Origin: Archivesica marissinica
Taxonomy: Eukaryota > Mollusca > Bivalvia > Venerida > Vesicomyidae
Assembly: GCA_014843695.1 (NCBI GenBank)
Contig: CM026391.1
Span: 38,253,515 to 38,317,514 of the forward strand
Length of the DNA: 64,000 bases
Direction: 5' to 3'
The position numbers and the translations under genes are program-made. Below, piece after piece: positions 37,611 through 49,500 of the stretch. How positions within the stretch are numbered: the first letter of the stretch is position 1; each line of letters starts with the position of its first letter. The notes under the pieces were generated by a model. That model was not told the DNA's origin and ran no database searches. It saw only the letters and a list, made by a program, of their open reading frames with translations.

Positions 37611-40028
37611 ACCACCGACTTTCTGCAAGAATCATTGACTTTCTGCAAGAACCATCGACTTTCTGCAAGAACCATCGACATTCTGCAAGAACCATCGACT
37701 TTCTGCAAGAACTATCAACTTTCTGCAAGAACTATTGACTTTCTGCAAGAACCATCGACTTTCTACAAGAATCATTGACTTTCTGCAAGAACTATTGACT
37801 TTCTGCAAGAACCATCGACTTTCTACAAGAACCATTGACTTTCTGCAAGAACTATCGACTTTCTGCAAGAACAATCGACTTTCTACAAGAACCATTGACG
37901 TTCTACAAGAACCATCGACTTTCTACAAGAACCATCGACTTTCTATAAGAACTATTGACTTTCTACAAGAACTGTCGACTTTCTACAAGAACCATTGACT
38001 TTCTACAAGAACTATTGACTTTCTACAAGAACTATTGACTTTCTACAAGAACCATTGACTTTCTACAATAACTATTGACTTTCTACAAGAATATCGACTT
38101 TCTACAAGAACCATTGACTTTCTACAAGAACTATTGACTTTCTACAAGAACTATTGACTTTCTACAAGAACTATTGACTTTCTACAAGAACTATTGACTT
38201 TCTACAAGAACCATTGACTTTCTACAAGAACTATTGACTTTCTACAAGAACTATCGACTTTCTACAAGAACCATTGACTTTCTACAAGAACTATTGACTT
38301 TCTACAAGAACCATTGACTTTCTACAAGAACTATCGACTTTCTACAAGAACTATTGACTTTCTACAAGAACCATTGACTTTCTACAAGAACTATTGACTT
38401 TCTACAAGAACTATCGAGTTTCTGCGAGAACCATTGACTTTCTACAAGAACCATCGACTTTCTACAAGAACCATCGACTTTCTACAAGAACCATTGACTT
38501 TCTACAATAACTATTGACTTTCTACAAGAACTATTGACTTTCGACAAGAACCATTGACTTTCTACAAGAACCATCGACTTTCTACAAGAACCATTGACTT
38601 TCTACAAGAACCATTGACTTTCTACAAGAACTATTGACTTTCTACAAGAACCATTGACTTTCTACAAGAACTATTGACTTTCTACAAGAACTATCGACTT
38701 TCTACAAGAACCATTGACTTTCTACAAGAACCATTGACTTTCTACAAGAACTATCGACTTTCTACAAGAACTATTAACTTTCTACAAGAACCATTGACTT
38801 TCTACAAGAACTATTGACTTTCTACAAGAACTATCGAGTTTCTGCGAGAACCATTCACTTTCTACAAGAACCATCGACTTTCTACAAGAACCATCGACTT
38901 TCTACAAGAACCATTGACTTTCTACAATAACTATTGACTTTCTACAAGAACTATCGACTTTCTACAAGAACCATTGACTTTCTACAAGAACTATTGACTT
39001 TCTACAAGAACTATTGACTTTCTACAAGAACTATTGACTTTCTACAAGAACTATTGACTTTCTACAAGAACCATTGACTTTCTACAAGAACTATTGACTT
39101 TCTACAAGAACTATCGACTTTCTACAAGAACCATTGACTTTCTACAAGAACCATTGACTTTCTACAAGAACCATTGACTTTCTACAAGAACTATTGACTT
39201 TCTACAAGAACTATCGAGTTTCTGCGAGAACCATTGACTTTCTACAAGAACCATCGACTTTCTACAAGAACCATCGACTTTCTACAAGAACCATTGACTT
39301 TCTACAATAACTATTGACTTTCTACAAGAACTATTGACTTTCTACAAGAACCATTGACTTTCTACAAGAACCATCGACTTTCTACAAGAACCATTGACTT
39401 TCTACAAGAACCATTGACTTTCTACAATAACTATTGACTTTCTACACGAACCATTGACTTTCTACAAGAACTATTGACTTTCTACAAGAACTATCGACTT
39501 TCTACAAGAACCATTGACTTTCTACAAGAACCATTGACCTTCTACAAGAACTATCGACTTTCTACAAGAACTATTGACTTTCTACAAGAACTATTAACTT
39601 TCTACAAGAACCATTGACTTTCTACAAGAACTATTGACTTTCTACAAGAACTATCGAGTTTCTGCGAGAACCATTGACTTTCTACAAGAACCATCGACTT
39701 TCTACAAGAACCATCGACTTTCTACAAGAACCATTGACTTTCTACAATAACTATTGACTTTCTACAAGAACTATTGACTTTCTACAAGAACCATCGACTT
39801 TCTACAAGAACCATTGACTTTCTACAAGAACCATTGACTTTCTACAAGAACTATTGACTTTCTACAAGAACCATTGACTTTCTACAAGAACTATTGACTT
39901 TCTACAAGAACTATCGACTTTCTACAAGAACCATTGACTTTCTACAAGAACCATTGACTTTCTACAAGAACCATTGACTTTCTACGAGAACTATCGACTT
40001 TCTACAAGAACTATCGACTTTCTGCAAG
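37611..40028. repeat. 20-bp minisatellite with higher-order structure
   Basis: About 121 copies of a 20-bp unit (tttctacaagaaccattgac) are present. Variation is mainly ccatt/ctatt/ccatc/ctatc and ctgcaag versus ctacaag. The left edge is rich in ctgcaag, as is the very last unit. A rare variant cgagtttctgcgag recurs at 38415, 38835, 39215 and 39655 (420, 380 and 440 bp apart), marking block duplications of 19-22 units. It lies between the two kinase-like fragments. Open frames at the left edge are repeat read-through. Confidence 0.97.
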
Positions 40029-40271
40029 TCAGCTGGACAGCTTCCTCACATGAAATAGTTTGACACCCAGTGGTGTTTGTCAGTAAGTCAACGACAGTAA
40101 ACACATCAAAAACGATTAACGCCGACTGAATAAATGTTCGCAAAATACACTGCACTTCAAAAGCATGTACATTTCACAAAATAAAATGATTAGCGTTGTG
40201 TGTTTCAAAACCAGGTCGTGTCAGAAAAGCAACAACAACAACAATGATTTGTATCTTGACTGTTATTTCAG

Positions 40272-40380
40272 TACGGGAAGTGGTGACTGCTTAGTCACAG
40301 CTATGGAGGCCTATCTTGAAGGACTCGACTGTCTGGCCGCTGAAAGTGGCAAGTGCTCTCGTTCAAATGCTTCCACTTAA
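40272..40380 (+). CDS. putative exon of a PfkB-type kinase, C-terminal signature (partial)
   Basis: A good acceptor (tcttgactgttatttcag at 40271) leads into T-G-S-G-D-C-L-V-T-A-M-E-A-Y-L-E-G-L-D. This fits the PfkB family signature, in which the GxGD aspartate is the catalytic base. If the preceding exon ended in GT, the first residue would be valine, as in V-T-G-x-G-D-C. The following helix (CLAAESGKCSRSNAST) resembles the A-x-x-AG...A..S region that follows in the family. The frame meets TAA at 40378. An earlier donor, aa|gtgctc at 40353, is possible. The closest kind would be metazoan pseudouridine or ribokinase-like kinases, from memory. It may be a truncated gene or pseudogene. Confidence 0.45.
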
Positions 40381-41114
40381 CAACGGGTCATATAAAGGAT
40401 TTTATTACAAGTTTCACATTTTGGGAAAAGACCTGTGAAATGAAATGATAAAATGAATGATTTGCACATTATTTTCACCCATACATGTACGTTGCTACAT
40501 ATTCCGAGCCTAGCGGTTTTACACACGTGGTGCGCATACGCCAGCCTGCACCTATTCACAAACGTTGAATATCACATATATGTGACGTTATGCCGACCCG
40601 ACTCTCTTTTCGTTCCCTTGTACGTATGTGCTGTTGGTTGTATGTAGTTGTAGGGGGAATTCGCTTGCTATGGTCGGGCTATAATTAAAAGAAAGTTTAA
40701 TTTTTATTTATTTAATGTGTTTCAGAATGTCCCTCTCTTGTTATATCAGAAGACCCGGTCGGTTTGTTCAACATAAAAGAATATTAGAGACTCTTACCTA
40801 TAATTAAAATATCCAATTCACAGTTTTATGATGTACACACATATGTAACAGAACAAATAATTAATGTTTAAACTCCTATGAGATTAATCCTAGTACGAAG
40901 ACAAATCAATTAGATGTTGCATAATAACTATCTAGCGTGCATGGCAGTAATTAACTGTGCAAATATATAAAAAATATCTGAAGCGCATAATTGTAACGAA
41001 CGAACATTCTCAATTATATAATTTTTATGTATAAACTCTTCGAAATTTAGTAAGGTTGAAGTCTCTATAAATAAATGACTCCCTTATTTTAAATACAAAA
41101 TGTAATCTAATATA
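40381..41114. other. unique sequence, no gene recognised
   Basis: AT-rich sequence with only short frames lacking any family resemblance. Confidence 0.45.
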
Positions 41115-41312
41115 AATGAACAGGCTAAGAAATGAAGAAATGAACAGGCTATGAAATGAACAGGCCATGAAATGAACAAGCTAAGAAATGAACCGGCTAT
41201 GAAATGAATAGGCTATGAAATGAACATACTATGAAATGAACAGGTTATGAAATGAACAGGCTATGAAATGAACAGGCTATGAAATGAACAGGCCATGAAA
41301 TGAACAGGCCAT
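41115..41312. repeat. 16-bp minisatellite
   Basis: About 12 copies of atgaaatgaacaggct with variants (ggcc, aagct, atact, gaagaa). Confidence 0.93.
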
Positions 41313-41337
41313 CAGTTTGAACACAACCATGTATTCA

Positions 41338-42262
41338 TTCAGATGTTTATTCAGATATTTATTGGCGAATACACACCTAGATGCTTATTGAGATGTTTCT
41401 TCGCGAATAGGCAGCTAGGTGTTTATTCAGATGTATATTGCGATAGTTATTCTCGAATACACACCTATATGTTTAATGAGATGTTTCTTCGCAAATAGTC
41501 CGCCAGGATTTTATTCATATGTTTGTTCAGATGTTTATCGCGATAAGACAGCCATGTGTTTATTAAGATGCTTATTCGAGAATACACAGACATGTGTTTA
41601 TTCAGATGTTTATTGAGATGTTTATTCAGATGTTTATTCGTGAATAGACAGCCAGGTGTTTGTTCAGATGTTTATTAAGTTTTCAGATGTTTATTGAGAT
41701 ATGTATTCTCGAATACACACCTAGATGTTTATTGAGATGTTTATTCGCGAATATTTCACCCAGGATTGTATTCCTATGTTTATTCAGAAGTTTATTAAGA
41801 TGTCTATTCGCGAATACACACATACCTTGATGTTTGGTGAGATGTTTATTCGCGAATACACGCATACCGTGATGTTTGGTGATATGTCTATTCGCGAATA
41901 CACGCATACCTTGATGTTTGGTGATATGTTTATTCGCGAATACACACATACCTTGATGTTTGGTGAGATGTTTATTCGCGAATACACACATACCTTGATG
42001 TTTGGTGAGATGTTTATTCGCGAATACACACATACGTTGATGTTTGGTGAGATGTTTATTCGCGAATACACACATACCTTGATGTTTGGTGAGATGTTTA
42101 TTCGCGAATAGACTGCCATGTGTTTATTCAGATATGTATTGGCAAAACACGGACCTTACTCAGATGTTTATTGAGATGTTTATTCGTGAATACATTTATT
42201 GAGATGTTTCTTCGCGAATAGAAAGCCATGTGTTTATTCAAATGTTGGTTGGCGAATACAAA
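41338..42262. repeat. degenerate repeat region with a 42-bp core array
   Basis: The whole region is built of gatgtttatt-type words and cgcgaatac strings. From 41826 to about 42110 it becomes a regular 42-bp array of seven copies (ttgatgtttggtgagatg, then tttattcgcgaatacacaca). Many units contain the perfect 12-bp palindrome TATTCGCGAATA. The flanks 41338-41825 and 42111-42262 are irregular relatives, perhaps an older layer of the same expansion. Open frames on both strands are repeat read-through. Confidence 0.93.
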
Positions 42263-42454
42263 GCTAGGTAATATAACTATGTACAGGACATCTCGAGCTC
42301 AGGAAGTCACATATACCCTAATAAACGTGCATTAAAGCTATGAAGTAATGCGGATTTTGGGGGTCGAGATGTCCTGTGGTAAGTATAAACCTTTTTTATT
42401 AAAACACTTAATAATATATGAATCGTTGTCGCGGATGGCAGTATGTTATTTGGT

Positions 42455-42605
42455 TATTCGTCTTGGGAAACCGGAATACCCGGGGGAAAACCCACCTGTT
42501 CGATCTTGCGACCACCGTACCATTTCACATACTTTCCAGTACAAGGATCGAACCATGGTTACATTGGTGAGAAGCGAGCGTGCTAGCCACTGTGATAATT
42601 GGACA
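42455..42605 (-). mobile_element. tRNA-derived SINE, family B, copy 3 (partial)
   Basis: On the minus strand the head has cagtggctagcacgctcg and the B-box-like ggttcgatcc. The body has ggtacggtggtcgcaagatc, gaacaggtgggttttcc and attccggtttccc, as in the copies at 11032 and 21450. The 3' tail is missing. Confidence 0.75.
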
Positions 42606-42760
42606 TTCTTAGTAGATATGTCTTTGTGGCGAGTTACCATAGGATGTTGGATCTAGGGCTCCCCGGGTCGAGATGTGTTGGGGTCGAAGTGTCTGATAAT
42701 GGGCCCATTGCAAAAATACACACACACACAACCACACATTGAACATTTGGCGTAGCTGTC

Positions 42761-42914
42761 GCCGTTACGAGTGTGTCCTTAGGCAAGGAACTTAAATGCT
42801 ACATTGCCTCTTCTATGTCACTCATGGCGATGGATTCCATTAGGAAATGGGTTGTCGAGAGCGATTGATATAATGTTGTAAGAATTTGTTTCGCAATCGA
42901 GCTAAAATAAATTT
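42761..42914 (+). mobile_element. tRNA-derived SINE, family A, copy 3 (5' truncated)
   Basis: It matches the body and tail of the copy at 15825-16057: gccgttacga, ccttaggcaagg, tggcgatggattccatt, gagagcgattgatataa and tttcgcaatcgagctaaaat. The tRNA head is absent. Confidence 0.85.
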
Positions 42915-42952
42915 GCATTCACACCCATTTTATTTTAGCACACGTTTACACT

Positions 42953-44076
42953 AGCAATATGTTGCACACGTGAAACCAAGTCTTACCACAAGCAATGTGT
43001 TGCACACGTGAAACGAAGTCTTACCACAAGCAATATGTTGCACACGTGAAACGAAGTCTTACCACAAGCAATATGTTGCACACGTGAAACCAAGTCTTAC
43101 CACAAGCAATGTGTTGCACACGTGAAACCAAGTCTTACCACAAGCAATGTGTTGCACACGTGAAACCAAGTCTTACCACAAGCAATATGTTGCACACGTG
43201 AAACGAAGTCTTACCACAAGCAATATGTTGCACACGTGAAACCAAGTCTTACCACAAGCAATATGTTGCACACGTGAAACGAAGTCTTACCACAAGCAAT
43301 ATGTTGCACACGTGAAACGAAGTCTTACCACAAGCAATGTGTTGCACACGTGAAACCAAGTCTTACCACAAGCAATATGTTGCACACGTGAAACGAAGTC
43401 TTACCACAAGCATATGTTGCACACGTGAAACGAAGTCTTACCACAAGTAGCAATGTGTTGCACACGTGAAACCAAGTCTTACCACAAGCAATATGTTGCA
43501 CACGTGAAACCAAGTCTTACCACAAGCAATATGTTGCACACGTGAAACCAAGTCTTACCACAAGCAATATGTTGCACACGTGAAACCAAGTCTTACCACA
43601 AGCAATATGTTGCACACGTGAAACCAAGTCTTACCACAAGCAGCAATGTGTTGCACACGTGAAACCAAGTCTTACCACAAGCAATATGGTGCACACGTGA
43701 AACCAAGTCTTACCACAAGCAATGTGTTGCACACGTGAAACCAAGTATTACCACAAGCAATATGTTGCACACGTGAAACCAAGTCTTACCACAAGCAGCA
43801 ATGTGTTGCACACGTGAAACCAAGTCTTACCACAAGCAGCAATGTGTTGCACACGTGAAACGAAGTCTTACCACAAGCAATATGTTGCACACGTGCAACG
43901 AAGTCTTACCACAAGCAATATGTTGCACACGTGAAACCAAGTCTTACCACAAGCAATATGTTGCACACGTGAAACGAAGTCTTACCACAAGCAATGTGTT
44001 GCACAAGTGAAACCAAGTCTTACCACAAGCAATGTGTTGCACACGTGAAACCAAGTCTTACCACAAGCAATGTGTT
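42953..44076. repeat. 38-bp minisatellite carrying CACGTG
   Basis: About 29.6 copies of a 38-bp unit are present: agcaatatgttgcacacgtg, then aaaccaagtcttaccaca. Variants are aatgtg for aatatg, aaacg for aaacc, and occasional 3-bp insertions (agcagc) that keep units at 41 bp. Nearly every unit has the palindromic CACGTG. The array begins 38 bp after the family A SINE. Confidence 0.97.
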
Positions 44077-44349
44077 CCGATATATTGCTAGTCATGAACA
44101 ATGATAAAACAGTTTCAGTGCGTCTTCATTTGCATGGTTTTTGGAATCGGATACTACTCTATTACCAGGGCATTGATGTGCACATACAGGGCCTATCTCA
44201 GAGAGGGTAATAGTTACATCACTTACATGCAATTAAGCCTGGCTAACCATAGTTATTCTTGTTGTTAATCCTTCCACCTATAACCTGCATTTATGGCTTT
44301 CCTCTCGACTGTAAATAAAATCTAAAATAATTATTAAAAATGAAAGTTT

Positions 44350-44499
44350 GACACGTTAACGTAACCGGTAGACGCGTTAACGTAACCGATAGACGCGTTA
44401 ACGTAACCGGTAGACACGTTAGCGTAACCGGTAGACGTGTTAACGTAACCGGTAGACGCGTTAACGTAACCGGTAGACGCGTTAACGTAACCGGTAGAC
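44350..44499. repeat. 21-bp minisatellite
   Basis: Seven copies of gacgcgttaacgtaaccggt plus a. Each contains the palindrome CGTTAACG. The minus strand reads a repeating RLPVTLT heptapeptide, not regarded as a gene. Confidence 0.95.
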
Positions 44500-44839
44500 G
44501 TAGAAGCATGCCGTCAATGCAACGCATTCTGGAACGCAGTGATTCTTGTCAAGTTCGGCAAACTTATGTTGAAAGTTTTACAGTACGGGAGCTATTTACT
44601 CCCAATATTTATGTTAGTTGCAAGATGCCTACGGGGTCCCCATTTGCCAATGAAAAGCAATGCATGAGACAAAACTACTCCAAATATTGGGGTGGGGTAT
44701 TTCCATTTGATATAGACGAACACAGACCTATCGTTTCCAAGCCAGATCATAGTAATATTATGAATCATTTATTACCGTACCATGTTGGGGGAGGGCTACT
44801 ACCCCCAGGCCCCCATGTCACCGCATAAACTACCAACAA
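44500..44839. other. unique sequence with a partial repeat E fragment
   Basis: It includes a short direct match (tttccaagccagatcatagt) at about 44737 and 44898, so part of this stretch belongs to or was duplicated from dispersed repeat E. A 107-codon frame at 44508-44828 shows no family resemblance. Confidence 0.5.
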
Positions 44840-45323
44840 TAGACGAAACCTCTGATGGACGAACCGGTAATTAGACGAAATATATTACACCTACCATTTC
44901 CAAGCCAGATCATAGTAGGCCTAGCATTATATTTCCGTAAGATTATCGTCATTGTTGGGGAGCTATCCACCATAAGCCCCCATGCTACCGCAACAACAAC
45001 AACACACACACAGCTTAGTACCGCTCATTCTCGCATCTAAAAGTTCTATCGAGATGTAAGAGATTCGGGATGACGTCATTTCAGAGTCAGGAACACTAGG
45101 GATTGCGATAAAGTCCGAAGGCCGGAATGTAAAAGCGAAATCACAAGCTGGTTCCGCGTTTTCATATCTCCTCAACTCGAGTAGATGGGTTACCTGTTGA
45201 CAAACCGGACATTTACGATAGTTTGATATGCAGACTATATGGAATTTGGTGCCCGTGCACGTTACCGTAAAGGGATCAAACCAGATTGTCGCGCTAAGCG
45301 CGAAAATCTTGGGATCGTTTCCC
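44840..45323 (+). repeat. dispersed repeat E, copy 2
   Basis: Matches 20321-20652 in the order tagacgaa, gacgaacc, attatatttccgtaag, aaccggacattta, ggtgcccgtgcac and a final gggatcgtttcc. Contains insertions, including an (AAC)n run near 44990. Confidence 0.65.
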
Positions 45324-45352
45324 TATTATAAAGCAAACAACTAGTAAATGTA

Positions 45353-45877
45353 TGTAACAATACGAGCATATTGTACCTGTATATATCAAGATAATTAGTT
45401 TAACCATAGGCTATTAAATATGTGCACATTGTCATTTATTGACAATTGGTTTTAACCTTGTGATATGAATCTATCGGACAAGTTGGATCACGTTCAGCTT
45501 GTTATTACGTAGATTCACCGTAAGCTACGAAATATAAGCGATAGTCATCAAACGTTTGCACACCTTATGTCAGTTATCAATTTGTAGCCTCATTTTTAAT
45601 TAGTAGCCCCAAGATATGACTATCCACGTACTTTAGAATAAACATATAAATACCAGGACAAGAGATAGCGAAGAGAGACACACATACAATTATATGGAGA
45701 TGGAATAAGAGACAGTTAAGCTAATAGTGGAGTAGAGTCTCAGACGAAGTGTGGCTCCAACACATTATGAGAACGCACGTTAAGGCTCAGTTATGCTAGC
45801 TTGGGTTATGAATGAAATAAACTGATTTTAAAACACAACGCGAAGTTACTATTATGTTCCCGGCTTGTCGTGTTACA
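45353..45877 (+). mobile_element. probable solo LTR of a retrotransposon
   Basis: This 525-bp segment begins TGTAACA and ends TGTTACA, a perfect 7-bp terminal inverted repeat with the usual TG...CA ends. It is flanked by the 4-bp direct repeat tgta (45349-45352 and 45878-45881). Inside, in the order expected of an LTR, are a TATA box (tataaata, 45645), a short transcribed-like region and a polyadenylation signal (aataaa, 45816). No internal retrotransposon genes are present, so it would be a solo LTR. The family is not identified. Confidence 0.65.
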
Positions 45878-46118
45878 TGTATTCTAAACAATAGCGTACG
45901 TTCTACATGTTCATTATTATGTCAATTGTATGATTAGATCACATGTGACTATGCAGTCACAATAAGTACTTTACTATGACGTCACAACAAGTACATTCTA
46001 AAGTCGGTATAATGTGCAACGTTTAAATACAAGCTATTTGCACAACCATTAGTACGTTTTACAGTGGAACTGCTACTGTAGCTTGACGAGCCTGTTGAAA
46101 CATTCAGCGTTGGATGTG
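45878..46118. other. unique spacer
   Basis: Nothing recognised apart from two similar strings containing atgacgtcaca and acatgtgactatgcagtcaca. Confidence 0.4.
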
Positions 46119-46221
46119 TAGTGTTAATAGCCCGTCGTGCATGATTCATAGTGTTTATAGCCCGTCGTGCATGATTCATAGTGTTTATAGCCCGTCGTGC
46201 ATGATTCATAGTGTTTATAGC
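46119..46221. repeat. short 30-bp minisatellite (3.4 copies)
   Basis: The unit begins tagtgtttatagcccgtcgt and continues gcatgattca. Unrelated in sequence to the 30-bp satellite at 22021. Confidence 0.93.
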
Positions 46222-46540
46222 TTGATGATGATTTTCAGTGACACCAGAACTGCGACGCCATGTTGGTTGTTTATCTTGTTTACAGAGCATATAAATGGTG
46301 GGTGCTCAGTTGCATATTTATTACACTAGTTAATACTGACACATATACAATGGCGATATTACCCGTATTCAGTGCAAATTATGTTATACAGACATTTATA
46401 AATGAAATAAAATGTGATATTCCATTGGTTGAAATCAGTGGAGTAACACATTTTATTTATCACTGATTTACACGTGTGTAGCTAGCCGCTGCATGTTGAA
46501 ATGTTGTCACCGCGAATACTTTCGGACACAAACAATTAAA
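46222..46540. other. unique spacer before the 32-bp satellite
   Basis: No gene recognised. Confidence 0.4.
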
Positions 46541-49500
46541 TGTTACACTCACAGTGCTCAACAACCAATATATGTTACACTCCATGTGCTCAACAACACA
46601 TATATGTTACACTCGCTGTGCTCAACAACACATACTTTTATATGTTACACTCGCTGTGCTCAACAACACATATATGTTACACTCGCTGTGCTCAACAACA
46701 CATATATGTTACACTCACTGTGCTCAACAACAAATATATGTTACACTCGGTCTGCTCAACAACACATATATGTTACACTCACTGTGCTCAACAACACATA
46801 TATGTTACACTCGCTGTGCTCAACAACAAATATATGTTACACTCGCTGTGCTCAACAACACATATATATTACACTCGCCGTGCTCAACAACACATATATG
46901 TTACACTCGCTGTGCTCAACAACACATATATGTTACACTCGCTGTGCTCAACAACACATATATGTTACACTCGGTCTGCTCAACAACACATATATGTTAC
47001 ACACGATCTGCTCAACAACACATATATGTTACACTCAATCTGCTCAACAACACATATATGTTACACTCGCTGTGCTCAACAACACATATATGTTACACTC
47101 GGTGTGCTCAACAACACATATATGTTACACTCGCTGTGCTCAACAAAACATATATGTTACAATTGGAGTGCTCAACAACAAATATATATTACACTCAATC
47201 TGCTCAACAACACATATATGTTACACTCGGTCTGCTCAACAAAACATATATGTTACACTCACTGTGCTCAACAACAAATATATGTTACACTCGGTCTGCT
47301 CAACAACACATATATGTTACACTCACTGTGCTCAACAACAAATATATGTTAAACTCGGTCTGCTCAACAACACATATATGTTACACTCGCTGTGCTCAAC
47401 AACACATATATGTTACATTTGGAGTGCTCAACAACACATATATGTTACACTCGATCTGCTCAACAAAACATATATGTTACACTCGATCTGCTCAACAACA
47501 CATATAGGTTACACTCGGTCTGCTCAACAACACATATATGTTACACTCGGTCTGCTCAACAACACATATATATTACACTCGGTCTGCTCAACAACACATA
47601 TATGTTACACTCACTGTGCTCAACAACACATATATATTACACTCGGTGTGCTCAACAACACATATATATTACACTTGGTCTGCTCAACAACACATATATA
47701 TTACACTTGGTCTGCTCAACAACACATATATGTTACACTCAGTGTGCTCAACAACACATATATGTTACATTTGGAGTGCTCAACAACACATATATGTTAC
47801 ACACGATCTGCTCAGTTACACATATATGTTACACTCGGTGTGCTCAACAACACATATATATTACACTCGCTGTGCTCAACAACACATATATGTTACACTC
47901 ACTGTGCTCAACAACACATATATGTTACAGGTGATGTGCTCAACAACACATATATGTTACACACACTGTGCTCAACAACACATATATGTTACACTCGGTC
48001 TGCTCAACAACACATATATGTTACACTCAATCTGCTCAACAACACATATATGTTACACTCGATCTGCTCAACAACACATATATGTTACACTCACTGTGCT
48101 CAACAACACATATATGTTACACTCGCTGTGCTCAACAACACATATATGTTACACTCGCTGTGCTCAACAACACATATATGTTACACTCGCTGTGCTCAAC
48201 AACACATATATGTTACACTCGCTGTGCTCAACAACACATATATGTTACACTCGGTCTGCTCAACAACACATATATGTTACACTCGCTGTGCTCAACAACA
48301 CATATATGTTACATTTGGAGTGCTCAACAACACATATATGTTACACTCGATCTGCTCACCAACACATATATGTTACACTCGATCTGCTCACCAACACATA
48401 TATGTTACACTCGATCTGCTCACCAACACATATATGTTACACTCGATCTGCTCACCAACACATATATGTTACACTCGATCTGCTCAACAACACATATATG
48501 TTACACTCGCTGTGCTCAACAACACATATATGTTACACTCGGTGTGCTCAACAACACATATATGTTACACTCGCTGTGCTCAACAAAACATATATGTTAC
48601 AATTGGAGTGCTCAACAACACATATATATTACACTCAATCTGCTCAACAACACATATATGTTACACTCGCTGTGCTCAACAACACACATATGTTACACTC
48701 GCTGTGCTCAACAACACATATATGTTACATTTGGAGTGCTCAACAACACATATATGTTACACTCGATCTGCTCAACAACACATATATGTTATACTCGATC
48801 TGCCCAACAACACATATATGTTACACTCAATCTACTCAACAACACATATATGTTACACTCAATCTGCTCAACAACACATATATGTTACACTCGGTCTGCT
48901 CAACAACACATATATGTTACACTCGGTCTGCTCACCAACACATATATATTACACTCGGTCTGCTCAACAACACATATATGTTACACTCACTGTGCTCAAC
49001 AACATATATATGTTACACTTGGTCTGCTAAACAACACATATATGTTACAATCGGTGTGCTCAACAACACATATATGTTACATTTGGAGTGCTCTACAACA
49101 CATATATGTTACACTCGATCTGCTCAACAACACATATATGTTACACTCGGTCTGCTCAACAACACATATATGTTACACTTGGTCTGCTCAACAACACATA
49201 TATATTACACTCGGTCTGCTCAACAACACATATATATTACACTTGGTCTGCTCAACAACACATATATGTTACACTCAGTGTGCTCAACAACACATATATG
49301 TTACATTTGGAGTGCTCAACAACACATATATGTTACACTCGATCTGCTCAATTACACATATATGTTACACTCGGTGTGCTCAACAACACATATATGTTAC
49401 ACTCAATCTGCTCAACAACACATTTATGTTACACTCGGTCTGCTCAACAACACATATCTGTTACACTCGCTGTGCTCAACAACACATATATATTACACTC

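Noticed and set aside
44508..44828. A 107-codon plus-strand frame
   Set aside because: It begins near a non-coding minisatellite edge, overlaps a dispersed-repeat fragment and shows no family motif.
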